NCBI RefSeq assembly: GCF_002699985.1
Contig: NZ_LKBT01000070.1
Span: forward strand, 62,001-126,000
Length of the DNA: 64,000 nucleotides
Direction of reading: 5' to 3'
From: Pseudomonas sp. ICMP 561
GTDB lineage: Bacteria > Pseudomonadota > Gammaproteobacteria > Pseudomonadales > Pseudomonadaceae
The notes under the pieces were generated by a model that worked only from the letters and a program-made list of their open reading frames with translations, had not been told where the DNA came from and did not search any database. The position numbers and the translations under genes were made by a program. This document shows positions 1 through 12,268 of the stretch, one piece after another; the first letter of the stretch is position 1; the number at the start of each line of letters is the position of its first letter.

Positions 1-290
1 AAGTAACCAAAGCGCTCTTGCCCCGCCACTCGGCACCTCGCTAATGCTCGTTGTACCCGCCCGCAGATCCTGAACCGTGGGCCGCCGCAACGGGCCATCC
101 ATGGCCCAATGCGGCTAACCCGGCGTCCTGCCGGGTTGCCCACGCTTCAGGATCTGCGTTCGGCCAGCGTGGTTTAACGGGGCGCCTCAGATCAAAATCC
201 AAAGCGCGGCGGCCTGAAAGCCGACCTGTTTTCTTGGGTTTGCCGACATTCTGTAGGAGCTGCCGAAGGCTGCGATGCTCTGTGTCAGAC
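1..290. repeat. Long dispersed repeat, copy A (left end outside window)
   Basis: Positions 1-290 match 4953-5242 in the same orientation with only scattered differences. Shared landmarks include the start AAGTAA(C/G)CAAA, the stretch around CCGCAGATCCTGAACCGTGG, the phrase TTAACGGGGCGCC and the terminal TAGGAGCTGCCGAAGGCTGC. An inverted, more diverged relative lies at 5318-5590. The last 40 bases contain a single REP half-site of the same class as the pair at 43925-43998. The open frames across it look like repeat artefacts rather than genes. The repeat starts before the window, so its full length is unknown. Confidence 0.8.
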
Positions 291-371
291 GATGTATTCA
301 CTGGCAAGAGCAAATCGAGAGCGGAGCATGGGTTTGTTGAACGGTTTGGTGTCTGTACTCACCAAACCCCA

Positions 372-749
372 GAAAGCACGAAGGGGAGCCTGGGCTCCCC
401 TTCAAGGTTTTTTCGATGCTCTTTTTTGTTGTTGGGCGGCCTGTTGTTGTTTTTGGTGGCCGTACCCTTGTCGCTGTTTTTAAGCGATCCCATTGGGGAT
501 CAAGAGCAAACGTATTTTTTTGAGCGCTGATGCGGCTTTTATCGTGTTGATCCAACCAGGTCTGGAGCTACCTCAGGGTAGTTTTGTTGTTCTCTGTCCG
601 GTTGCGAGGGTCTTTTGCAAGGTCCTCAGAAAAGCTATCCACTCCAAAAAAATCTGTTAGCTGCGCCTCTGTCCGTGTTGTTCTTGTTATGTCAGAGCCG
701 ATACGTCTTGTTTTTATTGGGTTACTGCGCATTGTTATTTTTGTTGTAC
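372..749 (-). ncRNA. CrcZ/CrcX/CrcY-family small RNA (Hfq/Crc decoy)
   Basis: No protein gene explains 290-919. On the minus strand a sigma-54 promoter (758-774) is followed by an A-rich, C-punctuated transcript beginning near 749 with GTACAACAAAAATAACAA. At least six AANAANAA-like CA motifs can be read on this strand at 731-746, 706-719, 675-690, 581-594, 441-456 and 422-435. A strong 10-bp hairpin at 381-402 is the likely 3' structure, although the T-tract after it on this strand is poor, so the 3' end is approximate. Known of the family: Crc small RNAs are about 350-400 nt, are made from a CbrB/sigma-54 promoter and titrate Hfq/Crc off catabolic mRNAs. cbrAB is not adjacent, so this is more likely the crcX or crcY paralogue than crcZ, which normally follows cbrB. 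Family membership is judged from promoter type, motifs, the 5' sequence and length together. Confidence 0.8.
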
Positions 750-757
750 TGAAGATA

Positions 758-774
758 TAGCAGGAGGCGTGCCA
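758..774 (-). promoter_or_regulatory. Sigma-54 (RpoN) promoter of the Crc-type small RNA
   Basis: Reading leftwards on the minus strand the sequence is TGGCAC-GCCTC-CTGCTA. The -24 GG (773-772) and -12 GC (761-760) are separated by the canonical 10 bases, and only the first base of the TTGC element differs from consensus. The predicted start is near 749, where the CA-motif transcript begins. Confidence 0.8.
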
Positions 775-856
775 GTTTTTTAAAGGCCTTTGAAATCAGG
801 GGTATGGAGGAATTTGGGCGCTTTGGATTGAGTGAAAATCCTTGGCGACTGTTTCC

Positions 857-898
857 GTGTTACCCGTTTCCTCCTGCGTACTGAGGTCAGGGTAACAC
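857..898. promoter_or_regulatory. CbrB-like upstream activating palindrome
   Basis: A perfect 8-bp inverted repeat, GTGTTACC at 857-864 and GGTAACAC at 891-898, lies about 85-125 bp upstream of the sigma-54 promoter, between the mvaB stop and the small RNA. CbrB sites at crc promoters are described as TGTTAC/GTAACA inverted repeats. Here the arms are further apart (28 bp between the hexamers) than the roughly 14 bp I recall for a single subsite, so each arm may belong to a separate subsite. Position and half-site sequence agree with an enhancer for the RNA promoter. Confidence 0.6.
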
Positions 899-919
899 TC
901 TGTGACAACATGTCGCACC

Positions 920-1819
920 TTATGCCGACAGGCGTGCCTTGGCGACTTTCGAGCCGTTGACCTTTCCAAGGGCGTCGCAGATGCCTTGCCCGGCGCTGAT
1001 CAGCCGGTCCAGATTGACTCCGGTTTCGATCCCAAGCCCATCAAGCAGGTAGAGAACATCCTCGCTGGCGACGTTGCCACTGGCACCTTTCGCGTAGGGG
1101 CAACCACCCAGCCCGGCGACGGAGCTGTCGAATACGTGGATGCCTTCCAGCAGGCTGGCGTAGATGTTGGCCAGCGCCTGGCCGTAGGTGTCGTGAAAAT
1201 GCCCGGCAAGTTTGCCCCGGGCGATGCGCCCCGCGACGACATCGAACAGCTCACGGGTTTTATCAGGAGTGCCGACTCCAATGGTATCGCCGAGGGATAT
1301 TTCGTAGCAGCCCATGCCAAGCAGCTCATTGGCGACTGCTGCGACTTGTGCGGGCGCGATTCGGCCTTCATACGGACAGCCCAATACGCAGGAGACATAG
1401 CCGCGGACCTGCACGCCGTGCAGGCGGGCGGCTTCCATGATCGGGGCGAAGCGTTCCAGGCTTTCACTGATTGAACAGTTGATGTTGCGTTGCGAGAAGG
1501 TTTCGGACGCAGAGGCGAACACGGCAACTTCTCTGACGCCAGCGGCTAGGGCATCTTCAAAGCCGCGATAGTTTGGGGTCAGTGCGGCGTAGGTCACCTT
1601 GTCATTGCGCTGAATGCCGGCGAAGACTTCTGCCGAGCCCGCCATTTGCGGTACCCACTTGGGTGACACAAAGCTACCGACTTCGATGTAGGTCAGTCCG
1701 GTCGCTGACAGCTCATCCACCAGTTTTACTTTGTCCGTGACGCTGACAGGCCGCGATTCGTTCTGCAATCCGTCGCGAGGTCCCACCTCTACCAGGCGCA
1801 CTTTTTCAGGTAATGGCAT
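920..1819 (-). CDS. mvaB: Hydroxymethylglutaryl-CoA lyase
   Basis: This 299-residue protein cleaves HMG-CoA to acetoacetate and acetyl-CoA, the last step of leucine (and acyclic terpene) breakdown in the cytosol. Visible signatures are the N-terminal EVGPRDGLQNE with the catalytic Arg15-Asp16, the metal-binding HFHDTYGQALAN near residues 207-218, and the active-site loop GLGGCPYAKGASGNVA with Cys240. Length equals the usual 300 residues. An AAGGAG lies upstream of the start. It follows liuR by 40 bp and is probably co-transcribed with it and controlled by it. In many pseudomonads this gene (liuE) is the end of a liuRABCDE operon; here liuABCD are absent from the locus. Confidence 0.93.
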   Translation of the reverse strand: MPLPEKVRLVEVGPRDGLQNESRPVSVTDKVKLVDELSATGLTYIEVGSFVSPKWVPQMAGSAEVFAGIQRNDKVTYAALTPNYRGFEDALAAGVREVAVFASASETFSQRNINCSISESLERFAPIMEAARLHGVQVRGYVSCVLGCPYEGRIAPAQVAAVANELLGMGCYEISLGDTIGVGTPDKTRELFDVVAGRIARGKLAGHFHDTYGQALANIYASLLEGIHVFDSSVAGLGGCPYAKGASGNVASEDVLYLLDGLGIETGVNLDRLISAGQGICDALGKVNGSKVAKARLSA

Positions 1820-1859
1820 GTCTGGCTCCTTCTCGAATGACTCGAGAATAATTCTGCAA

Positions 1860-2249
1860 TTATTTGATTTTTATTGTTTTACTCAACTCCAGCTTGCAGC
1901 GTTCTTCAGCGGTATCCAGCTCCAGTTGCATGTGCTGGATATCCAGCAGTTGCTGTTCCAGCTGAATGCGACGTTCGCTGATTTTGCCGAGCATGGTCTG
2001 CAGTTGTTTGTGGTTGCCGCCGGTAGGGTCGTACAGCTCGATCAGTTCTCTGCATTCGGCCAAGGAAAAACCGATGCGCTTGCCACGCAGAATGAGCTTG
2101 AGAGTGACTTTGTCTCTGGCCGAGTAGATACGCTCCAGACCACGTCTTTCGGGGGCTAGCATGCCTTGCTCTTCGTAGAAACGGATCGCCCGGGTGGTGA
2201 TGTCCAGCTCGCGGGCGAGGTCGGAGATGCTGTAGGTCTGGCTGGTCAT
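1860..2249 (-). CDS. liuR: MerR-family regulator, LiuR/GnyR type
   Basis: This 129-residue regulator has the N-terminal MerR winged helix-turn-helix (residues 4-75, with the pattern LARELDITTRAIRFYEEQG) followed by a dimerisation coiled coil (about 82-118, rich in Glu, Leu and Gln). No metal-binding cysteine pair is present, so it is not a metal sensor. LiuR of Pseudomonas represses leucine/isovalerate genes in response to branched acyl-CoA intermediates. Its position just upstream of mvaB on the same strand supports that assignment. No strong Shine-Dalgarno is seen. Confidence 0.85.
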   Translation of the reverse strand: MTSQTYSISDLARELDITTRAIRFYEEQGMLAPERRGLERIYSARDKVTLKLILRGKRIGFSLAECRELIELYDPTGGNHKQLQTMLGKISERRIQLEQQLLDIQHMQLELDTAEERCKLELSKTIKIK

Positions 2250-2358
2250 GTACGCGCTCGGCGGGGAAACAGAGGCTTAACCTAAGGTTCCCTTTACGTA
2301 TACGTCAAGCAGGAAATACTGCAGGGACTACACAGATCAAGGGCTTGGAATGCATTTC

Positions 2359-2449
2359 TGTGGGAGCTGGGCTTGCCCGCGATAAACGATGACGCGGTGT
2401 GCCTTGCAACCGCGTCTCATGCATCGCGGGCAAGCACCGCTCCCACAGG
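2359..2449. repeat. REP inverted pair (GGGCTTGCCCGCGAT class)
   Basis: Two facing REP palindromes, TGTGGGAGCTGGGCTTGCCC at 2359 and its near-complement ending in GCTCCCACAGG at about 2449, flank a short variable spacer. This is the intergenic region between liuR and the LysR gene. The same class recurs at 37082-37172 and, as a single half, near 5648-5680. Confidence 0.85.
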
Positions 2450-2505
2450 AGATCGGCTTCTATGATTAAAAAATGTTTAAAAAACAAATGATTACAGTCT
2501 TATAT

Positions 2506-3435
2506 TCAAGCCATCTCTAGCTTGTTCTCATGTGCCGTGACCTGCTGACACAGCTCGATGATCTGCTCGCGCATCCAGCGATTTGCCGGGTCCTGGTCAG
2601 TGCTTTCATGCCAGTACAGGTGCGTTTCCACCGCCGGAACGTCACATACCGGCAGCGGGAAGTAGCGCAGTTCATGACGTTTGGCGAAGCGTTCCGGCAC
2701 GGTCATGACCATGTCGGTCTGCTGCAGTACTTGTGAAGCCATCAGGTAATGCTGGGAGCGCAGGGCCACTTTGCGCTGGATGCCCATTTTCCCCAACGCC
2801 AGGTCGACATAACCGAGCCCGCTGCGACGGCTGGAAATATGAATGTGCGACGACGACAGGTAGTCATCCAGCTTGAAGGCTTCCTTGCTCGCCAAGGGAT
2901 GCCCCTGGCGCATGGCACAGACGTATTTATCAGCCATCAGCTTGACGTGGCGTACCTGCGGGTCGGTGTTGAGCGGCGCATCTACGGCGAAATCAAGGCG
3001 ACCGGCAGCCAGTTCTTTGGTCATCTCCCGACGCTTCGACAAGAAGCTTTCGATGGTCACCTGCGGTGCCTGACGGCGCAGACGCTGAAACAGGGCGGGC
3101 AGGATCACCGCTTCAGTCAGGTCAGTCATGCTGATCCGGTAGTTTTTTACGGCCTGCAGCGGGTTAAATATCCGGCTTTCCTGCACCGAGACTCTCAAGA
3201 GCGACAGCGCATTGCGCACCGGGCCAATGATGTTCTGGGCCATCGGCGTGGGCACCATGCCCTGTGCGGTGCGGACGAACAGCGGATCGTTGAAGGTTTC
3301 GCGAAGGCGGGCCAGCGCATTGGATACCGCAGGCTGAGTGATGCCGACGATTTGTCCGGCGCGGGTCAGGTTGGCTTCTGTGTAGATCGCGTCAAAGACA
3401 ATGAAAAGGTTGAGATCGACCTTGCTCAGGTTCAT
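2506..3435 (-). CDS. LysR-family regulator (NodD/LeuO-like subgroup)
   Basis: This 309-residue LysR-type protein starts with VDLNLFIVFDAIYTEANLTR and the helix-turn-helix LTRAGQIVGITQPAVSNALA (residues 24-43), followed by a substrate-binding-like effector domain (about 90-300). The DLNLF start and the FNDPLFVR phrase are typical of the NodD/NahR/LeuO branch, whose members often respond to aromatic or acidic effectors. An AAGAGG precedes the start. It diverges from the acyl-CoA dehydrogenase at 3607 across 171 bp and probably controls it. The effector is unknown. Confidence 0.85.
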   Translation of the reverse strand: MNLSKVDLNLFIVFDAIYTEANLTRAGQIVGITQPAVSNALARLRETFNDPLFVRTAQGMVPTPMAQNIIGPVRNALSLLRVSVQESRIFNPLQAVKNYRISMTDLTEAVILPALFQRLRRQAPQVTIESFLSKRREMTKELAAGRLDFAVDAPLNTDPQVRHVKLMADKYVCAMRQGHPLASKEAFKLDDYLSSSHIHISSRRSGLGYVDLALGKMGIQRKVALRSQHYLMASQVLQQTDMVMTVPERFAKRHELRYFPLPVCDVPAVETHLYWHESTDQDPANRWMREQIIELCQQVTAHENKLEMA

Positions 3436-3606
3436 TCCGTGCGCCTCTTGTGTTGTTCTTATTGTGTCGCTGCCTCAGGGGAGCGTTGCCCGATCATATA
3501 TCGGTTATGAATGTTTATACACGCGGAGAATAGATTAGATAAATGTTGGGGGGCGGCCTAGCATCGTCACATGACCTTACAAACCTCACTCAGAAGGTAG
3601 TTGCCC

Positions 3607-4830
3607 ATGGATTTTGCCTACTCCCCGAAGGTTCAGGAATTGCGCGAGCGTGTCGCGGCGTTCATGGATAACCATGTTTATCCCGCTGAGCCGATATTCG
3701 AGCAGCAAGTGGCTGAGGGCGACCGTTGGCAGCCTACGGCGATCATGGAAGAGCTCAAAAGCAGGGCCAAATCCGAGGGTTTGTGGAATCTGTTCTTGCC
3801 AGAGTCTGAACTGGGGGCGGGTCTGACCAATCTGGAATACGCGCCATTGGCAGAGATCATGGGGCGTTCATTGCTGGGGCCGGAGCCTTTCAATTGCTCG
3901 GCGCCTGATACCGGCAACATGGAGGTGCTGGTGCGCTATGCCAGCGAGGCGCAGAAAAAACAATGGCTGGAACCGTTGCTGCGCGGGGAGATTCGCTCGG
4001 CTTTCGCCATGACCGAGCCTGATGTTGCCTCGTCGGATGCCACCAATATGGCCGCTCTTGCTGAGCGCCAGGGTGATGAATGGGTCATCAACGGGCGCAA
4101 GTGGTGGACGTCGGGTGCCTGCGATCCGCGCTGCAAGATTCTGATCTTCATGGGCCTGAGCAATCCCGATGGGCCGCGCCATGAGCAGCATTCGATGATC
4201 CTTGTACCGACCGACACGCCCGGCTTGAAAATTGTCCGTCCGTTACCCGTATTCGGTTACGACGATGCGCCTCATGGGCACGCTGAAGTCGTCTTCGAAG
4301 ATGTTCGGGTGCCTTATGAGAACGTGCTGCTCGGGGAAGGGCGCGGCTTTGAAATCGCCCAGGGGCGGCTAGGACCGGGGCGTATCCACCACTGCATGCG
4401 CTCGATAGGCATGGCTGAACGTGCGCTGGAATTGATGTGTAAACGAGCAATCAGCCGGGAGGCTTTCGGGCGGCCGTTGGCGCGGTTGGGCGGCAATGTC
4501 GACAAGATTGCCGACTCGCGGATGGAGATCGACATGGCGCGCCTGCTGACATTGAAGGTGGCCTACATGATGGACACGGTAGGTAATAAGGTCGCAAAAA
4601 GCGAAATCGCCCAGATCAAGGTGGTGGCGCCGAACGTGGCGTTGAGGGTGATTGACCGGGCAATCCAGATTCATGGCGGTGCAGGGGTTTCCAACGACTT
4701 TCCGCTGGCTTATATGTACGCCATGCAGCGCACGCTACGCCTGGCCGACGGCCCGGATGAGGTCCACCGGGCGGCGATTGGCAAGTTCGAGATTGGCAAG
4801 TACGTGCCGAAGGAAATGCTGCGGGGCTGA
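3607..4830 (+). CDS. Acyl-CoA dehydrogenase, ACAD10/11-like
   Basis: This 407-residue flavoprotein oxidises an acyl-CoA at the alpha-beta bond and passes electrons to ETF. N-terminal helical, middle beta and C-terminal helical acyl-CoA dehydrogenase domains are all present. The FAD/substrate motif AFAMTEPDVASSDATN is near residues 135-150, and the C-terminal signature QIHGGAGVSNDFPLA is followed by ADGPDEVHR. In classical family members an EGT(S/A)QI stretch supplies the catalytic glutamate there; DGPDEVH is the form seen in ACAD10/11-type enzymes. ATG 3607 is chosen over the in-frame TTG at 3601 because AGAAGG at 3592-3597 is spaced correctly. The gene stands alone opposite a LysR gene; the substrate is unknown. 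Confidence 0.88.
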   Translation: MDFAYSPKVQELRERVAAFMDNHVYPAEPIFEQQVAEGDRWQPTAIMEELKSRAKSEGLWNLFLPESELGAGLTNLEYAPLAEIMGRSLLGPEPFNCSAPDTGNMEVLVRYASEAQKKQWLEPLLRGEIRSAFAMTEPDVASSDATNMAALAERQGDEWVINGRKWWTSGACDPRCKILIFMGLSNPDGPRHEQHSMILVPTDTPGLKIVRPLPVFGYDDAPHGHAEVVFEDVRVPYENVLLGEGRGFEIAQGRLGPGRIHHCMRSIGMAERALELMCKRAISREAFGRPLARLGGNVDKIADSRMEIDMARLLTLKVAYMMDTVGNKVAKSEIAQIKVVAPNVALRVIDRAIQIHGGAGVSNDFPLAYMYAMQRTLRLADGPDEVHRAAIGKFEIGKYVPKEMLRG

Positions 4831-4839
4831 GCTGTCTAT

Positions 4840-5650
4840 GATAGGTATGTACACAACTTTCATGCCGCTATTCTTGTGTGCATATCCGTTGCCGCGTTAA
4901 TGGCTTCTATTGGTTGCGCTTTTACAGCGCCTCACTTTTGAAAGGAGCCCAAAAGTAAGCAAAAGGCTCTTGCCCCACCACTCGGTCCCTCGCCTAGGCT
5001 CGGGATGCCCGCCCGCAGATCCTGAACCGTGGGCCGCCGCAACGGGCCATCCATGGCCCAATGCGGCTAACCCGGCGTCCTGCCGGGTTGCCCACGGTTC
5101 AGAATCTGCGTTCGGCCAGCGTGTTTAACGGGGCGCCCAAGATCAAAATCAAAAGCGCGGCGGCCTGATAGCCGACCTGATTGTGTGGGTTTGCTGGGTA
5201 TCTGTAGGAGCTGCCGAAGGCTGCGAAGCGGAGTGTCAGGCAACGAATGCGTTGGATGTGGTGGCGTCTCGCGAACAAGTTCGCTCCTACCGGTCCGCGG
5301 TGTTACCTCTGGATCGCTTTGCTTTTGATCTCCTTTTGATTTTGATCTTAAGCGCCCCGTTAAACCACGCCGGCCGGAATTCGACATTGCTGTGTGGGGC
5401 AAACCGGCAGGGATGCCGGTTTAGCCGCCTCAGGCCATGGATGGCCGGTGGCGGCGGCCCCACGCAGCAATGTCGGATTACGGGTATGCCGAGCGACAGC
5501 GAGGCACCCAGTGGTGGGGTAAGAGCGTTTTGCTTACTTTTGCGCCCAAAAAGTGAGGCGCCGTAAGGGCGCAACCAATATCAGCCGTGACAGCGGTAAC
5601 GGATATGTACACAAGAATCGCGGCATGAAAGTGCAGTAGATACCTATGCT
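4840..5650. repeat. Large imperfect inverted repeat built from two repeat copies
   Basis: The gene-free 883 bp between the acyl-CoA dehydrogenase and metH contains repeat copy B (about 4840-5242, plus orientation, matching 1-290) and a diverged copy C (about 5318-5650, opposite orientation). The outer ends match as complements: TATGTACACAA near 4846 against its inverse near 5602, then GCGCCTCACTTTT against AAAAAGTGAGGCGCC. The middle carries single REP halves (about 5201-5242 and 5266-5300). A further REP half (about 5648-5680) abuts the metH 3' end. The open frames here show no recognisable domain and look like artefacts. Confidence 0.8.
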
Positions 5651-5713
5651 TATCGCGGGCAAGCCCAGCTCCCAAAGGACTGCATTATCAATTCAATCCC
5701 TCAGGATTGCAGC

Positions 5714-9421
<3,708 letters not shown>

Positions 9422-9586
9422 AGGGCTACCTGGAAAAGATCGATACAGAAAGGTCGAAATGATAGCAAACCCGAACGGTTTTGGTGTTGATAAGACTTTG
9501 GTATGAATATCGCTCATGTTGGGCCGCAATAACCTCTGTAGAATTACGGCGTTTTTTCATCTTTTCACACCCTTTGGACGCTGGAT

Positions 9587-11890
9587 ATGCCGTATCGCTT
9601 GGTTGTAAGCATCGCAGTGTTGTCGATGTGCGGCATATTTCAGGTTCAAGCGGGCGACAAGCCCGTGCAGCCGAACATTTCCTATGTTCGGGATATCCAG
9701 CCAATCCTTACCGAGAAGTGCGTTGCCTGTCATGCCTGCAACGATGCGCCGTGCCAGTTGAATCTGGGCGCCGGGGAGGGCGTCGCTCGGGGTGCCAGCA
9801 AGATTCCGGTCTACGAAGGCGATCGCAGCGTGGCTCAAGCGCCCACCCGTTTGTTCATTGATGCCAGCGGACCGAAAGCCTGGGAGAGCAAGGGTTTCTA
9901 CTCGGTGCTCGATGCGCAGGGCAGCCAGGCTGCGTTGATGAGCAGAATGCTGGACCTGGGGCGTAATGCGCCGCTGGAACCGAACGCGAAGATTCCGCCT
10001 GAAATCGTGCTGGGCCTCAATCGGGAAAATCTTTGCGCTCAGCCGGGAGAGTTCAATGCCTACGCTCAGGCTCATCCCAAGGAAGGCATGCCCCTTGCCG
10101 TTGCCGGGTTGAGCGACGCTGAGTACGAGACCCTGCAACGCTGGTTCGCCGTGGGTGCTCCGGTGGATGACAAGGCGCAAAGCCCCTCAATCAGTGAACT
10201 GGCGCAGATTACTGAGTGGGAAACCTTGCTCAATCAGCCCGGTTCAACTCAGGCACTGGTGGGCCGCTGGCTGTACGAGCACCTGTTCCTGGCGCACATC
10301 TATTTTGCAGGCGGTGAGCCGGGGCATTTCTTTCAATGGGTACGTTCGCGGACGCCAAGCGGTCAGCCCATTGATGTGATTGCCACCCGCAGGCCGGACG
10401 ATGATCCCGGCAGCGACTTTTATTACCGCCTTGCGCAAGTCAAAGGTGTGATCGTCCACAAGACGCACATTACTTATGCGCTGGGTCCGCAGAAGATGGC
10501 ACGGGTCAAACAGCTGTTCTATGGCAACGACTGGCGTGTGGATTCGCTGCCGGGCTATGGCCCCGGACGTCGTGCCAATCCGTTTGAAACCTTTGAAGCG
10601 ATTCCTGCCGCCGCGCGTTATCAGTTCATGCTGGATAACGCCGAGTACTTTGTCCGTACTTTTATTCGCGGGCCTGTGTGTCGGGGGCAGATCGCAACGG
10701 ACGTGATTCGCGACCAGTTCTGGGTGACGTTTCAGGATCCGGCCCATGATCGCTATATCGTCGATGCCCGCTATCGGGGGCTGGCCACGCCACTGCTGGC
10801 GATGCCGGGGCAGAACGATGATGTCGGCAGTGTGCTTGGTCTGTGGCACGCCTATCGGGACAAACGCAACGAATACGAAGATCTGCGCCGTGACAGCTAC
10901 GCGCATATGCCGCCGCCGGGCTGGGCCACGTTGTGGGCGGGTAACGATAACTCGCTGCTGACAGTCTTCCGTCACTTCGACAGTGCTTCGGTCAATAAAG
11001 GCCTGATCGGTGACGTGCCACAGACTTTCTGGCTGTTCGACTACCCGCTGCTGGAGCGCACGTATTATCAACTGGCGGTGAATTTCGATGTTTACGGAAA
11101 CGTGTCCCATCAGGTGCAGACGCGGCTGTATTTCGACCTGATCCGTAACGGCGCCGAAGTTAACTTTTTGCGGCTGATGCCCGCAGACAAACGCGACGAC
11201 CTGTTGAGCGACTGGTACCGCAACGGCGGCAAACTGAAGATGTGGCTGGATTATCAGGACATCGACGATGACACGCCGAGTGGCATACCGCTGGATGAAA
11301 AAGATCCGAAGCGCGATTTCGCCTTGAAGCTGATAGAGCGGTCCGGCACGTTGAATGCTGCGCCGGATCCGATCAATCGTTGTTCCGGCGCTTATTGTTC
11401 CCGAGCGGGTATCAGTGACAGTTTCGCTCAGGTCGAGCAGTCCTTGAGCCATTTGACGTCCCGCCCCGCGGCGGGCTTGAAAGTGATCGATTATTTACCT
11501 GAAGCGACGATGCTGCGGATCGAGGACAGCAGCGGCAAGCGGATGATGTACAGCATGCTGCGTAACCGGGCGCATACGAACGTGGCGTTTTTACTGGGTG
11601 AGTCGCACCGCTATGAGCCGGGACTGGACTCGCTGACGATTTACCCCGGTGTATTGGCCAGCTATCCAAACTTCATGTTCAACGTACCTGCCAGCGAGGT
11701 GCCAGAATTTGTTCAGCTCATGCAGCAAGCCAGGCATCAGGCAGAGTTCGAGAAGATTGTGGAACGCTGGGGCGTGCGGCGCAGCAATCCGCAGTTCTGG
11801 ACGTACTTCCATGACCTGACTCGCTATATCCAGGAAACGGACCCTGCTGAGGCGGGGGTGATGGACATGAATCGGTACGAGAATCTGTAG
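9587..11890 (+). CDS. cti: Fatty acid cis/trans isomerase
   Basis: This 767-residue periplasmic haem protein converts cis-unsaturated membrane acyl chains to trans, a rapid solvent- and heat-stress response of Pseudomonas and Vibrio. A signal peptide covers residues 1-22 (cleavage after VQA). A c-type haem site C45-V-A-C48-H49 follows at once, and the rest of the chain aligns in character with the Cti family. The gene diverges from metH across 165 bp, the same neighbourhood known in P. putida. An additional Cys-x5-Cys (CNDAPCQL) directly follows the haem motif. Confidence 0.95.
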   Translation: MPYRLVVSIAVLSMCGIFQVQAGDKPVQPNISYVRDIQPILTEKCVACHACNDAPCQLNLGAGEGVARGASKIPVYEGDRSVAQAPTRLFIDASGPKAWESKGFYSVLDAQGSQAALMSRMLDLGRNAPLEPNAKIPPEIVLGLNRENLCAQPGEFNAYAQAHPKEGMPLAVAGLSDAEYETLQRWFAVGAPVDDKAQSPSISELAQITEWETLLNQPGSTQALVGRWLYEHLFLAHIYFAGGEPGHFFQWVRSRTPSGQPIDVIATRRPDDDPGSDFYYRLAQVKGVIVHKTHITYALGPQKMARVKQLFYGNDWRVDSLPGYGPGRRANPFETFEAIPAAARYQFMLDNAEYFVRTFIRGPVCRGQIATDVIRDQFWVTFQDPAHDRYIVDARYRGLATPLLAMPGQNDDVGSVLGLWHAYRDKRNEYEDLRRDSYAHMPPPGWATLWAGNDNSLLTVFRHFDSASVNKGLIGDVPQTFWLFDYPLLERTYYQLAVNFDVYGNVSHQVQTRLYFDLIRNGAEVNFLRLMPADKRDDLLSDWYRNGGKLKMWLDYQDIDDDTPSGIPLDEKDPKRDFALKLIERSGTLNAAPDPINRCSGAYCSRAGISDSFAQVEQSLSHLTSRPAAGLKVIDYLPEATMLRIEDSSGKRMMYSMLRNRAHTNVAFLLGESHRYEPGLDSLTIYPGVLASYPNFMFNVPASEVPEFVQLMQQARHQAEFEKIVERWGVRRSNPQFWTYFHDLTRYIQETDPAEAGVMDMNRYENL

Positions 11891-11955
11891 ATTTGCGTCG
11901 CCCTTATTGTCGGAATGCCGCCCAGGCCAAGCCTCAAACAGAGACCTGATGCCCT

Positions 11956-12043
11956 GTTGGAGCGAGGCTTGCCCGCGAAGAACGAATACGCGGTGTACCT
12001 GAATAATCTCATCGGCCGATTCGCGGGCAAGCCTCGCTCCAAC
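11956..12043. repeat. REP inverted pair (GTTGGAGCGAGGCTTGCC class)
   Basis: GTTGGAGCGAGGCTTGCCCG at 11956 faces its complement ending GCCTCGCTCCAAC at 12043. It follows the cti stop and may act as a transcript-end hairpin. The other 280 bp of this intergenic stretch (11891-12268) show no further feature I can name. The same class recurs at 37218-37305. Confidence 0.85.
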
Positions 12044-12268
12044 AACGAAAATCCGCTCGGCGCATCGGGCACGATGTACGCTAATTCAATTCCATAAAAC
12101 CCGGCCAAGCCACACCCCACATGGCCCGCAGCCATCTACCGCTGACCGGAAAACTCATTTTTTCATGACCTTTTGTGAACTATCACGGTCCGACCCCGTG
12201 AGTGTCCTTGTGCGTGCGGGTGTATTCGCGGCCATGGATTGTTGTTTAAAGAGGCAATGAGGTTTGTG

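Noticed and set aside
381..413. The hairpin with TTTTTT read as a plus-strand terminator
   Set aside because: The stem is real, but I see no plus-strand gene or promoter before it. The minus-strand RNA makes it more likely a 3' structure of that RNA. Bidirectional use cannot be excluded.
51..530. Open frames of 63-159 codons across the left-end repeat and the small RNA
   Set aside because: They lie in repeated or RNA-type sequence, have no domain, and the CA-motif pattern and sigma-54 promoter explain the region better.
5067..5574. Open frames within the large inverted repeat
   Set aside because: They occur in both arms and in several frames, and are Arg/Pro-rich translations of repeat DNA without a ribosome-binding site.
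9422..9529. 36-codon N-terminal extension of metH
   Set aside because: The extension is not homologous in character to MetH and would lie within the metH-cti promoter region.
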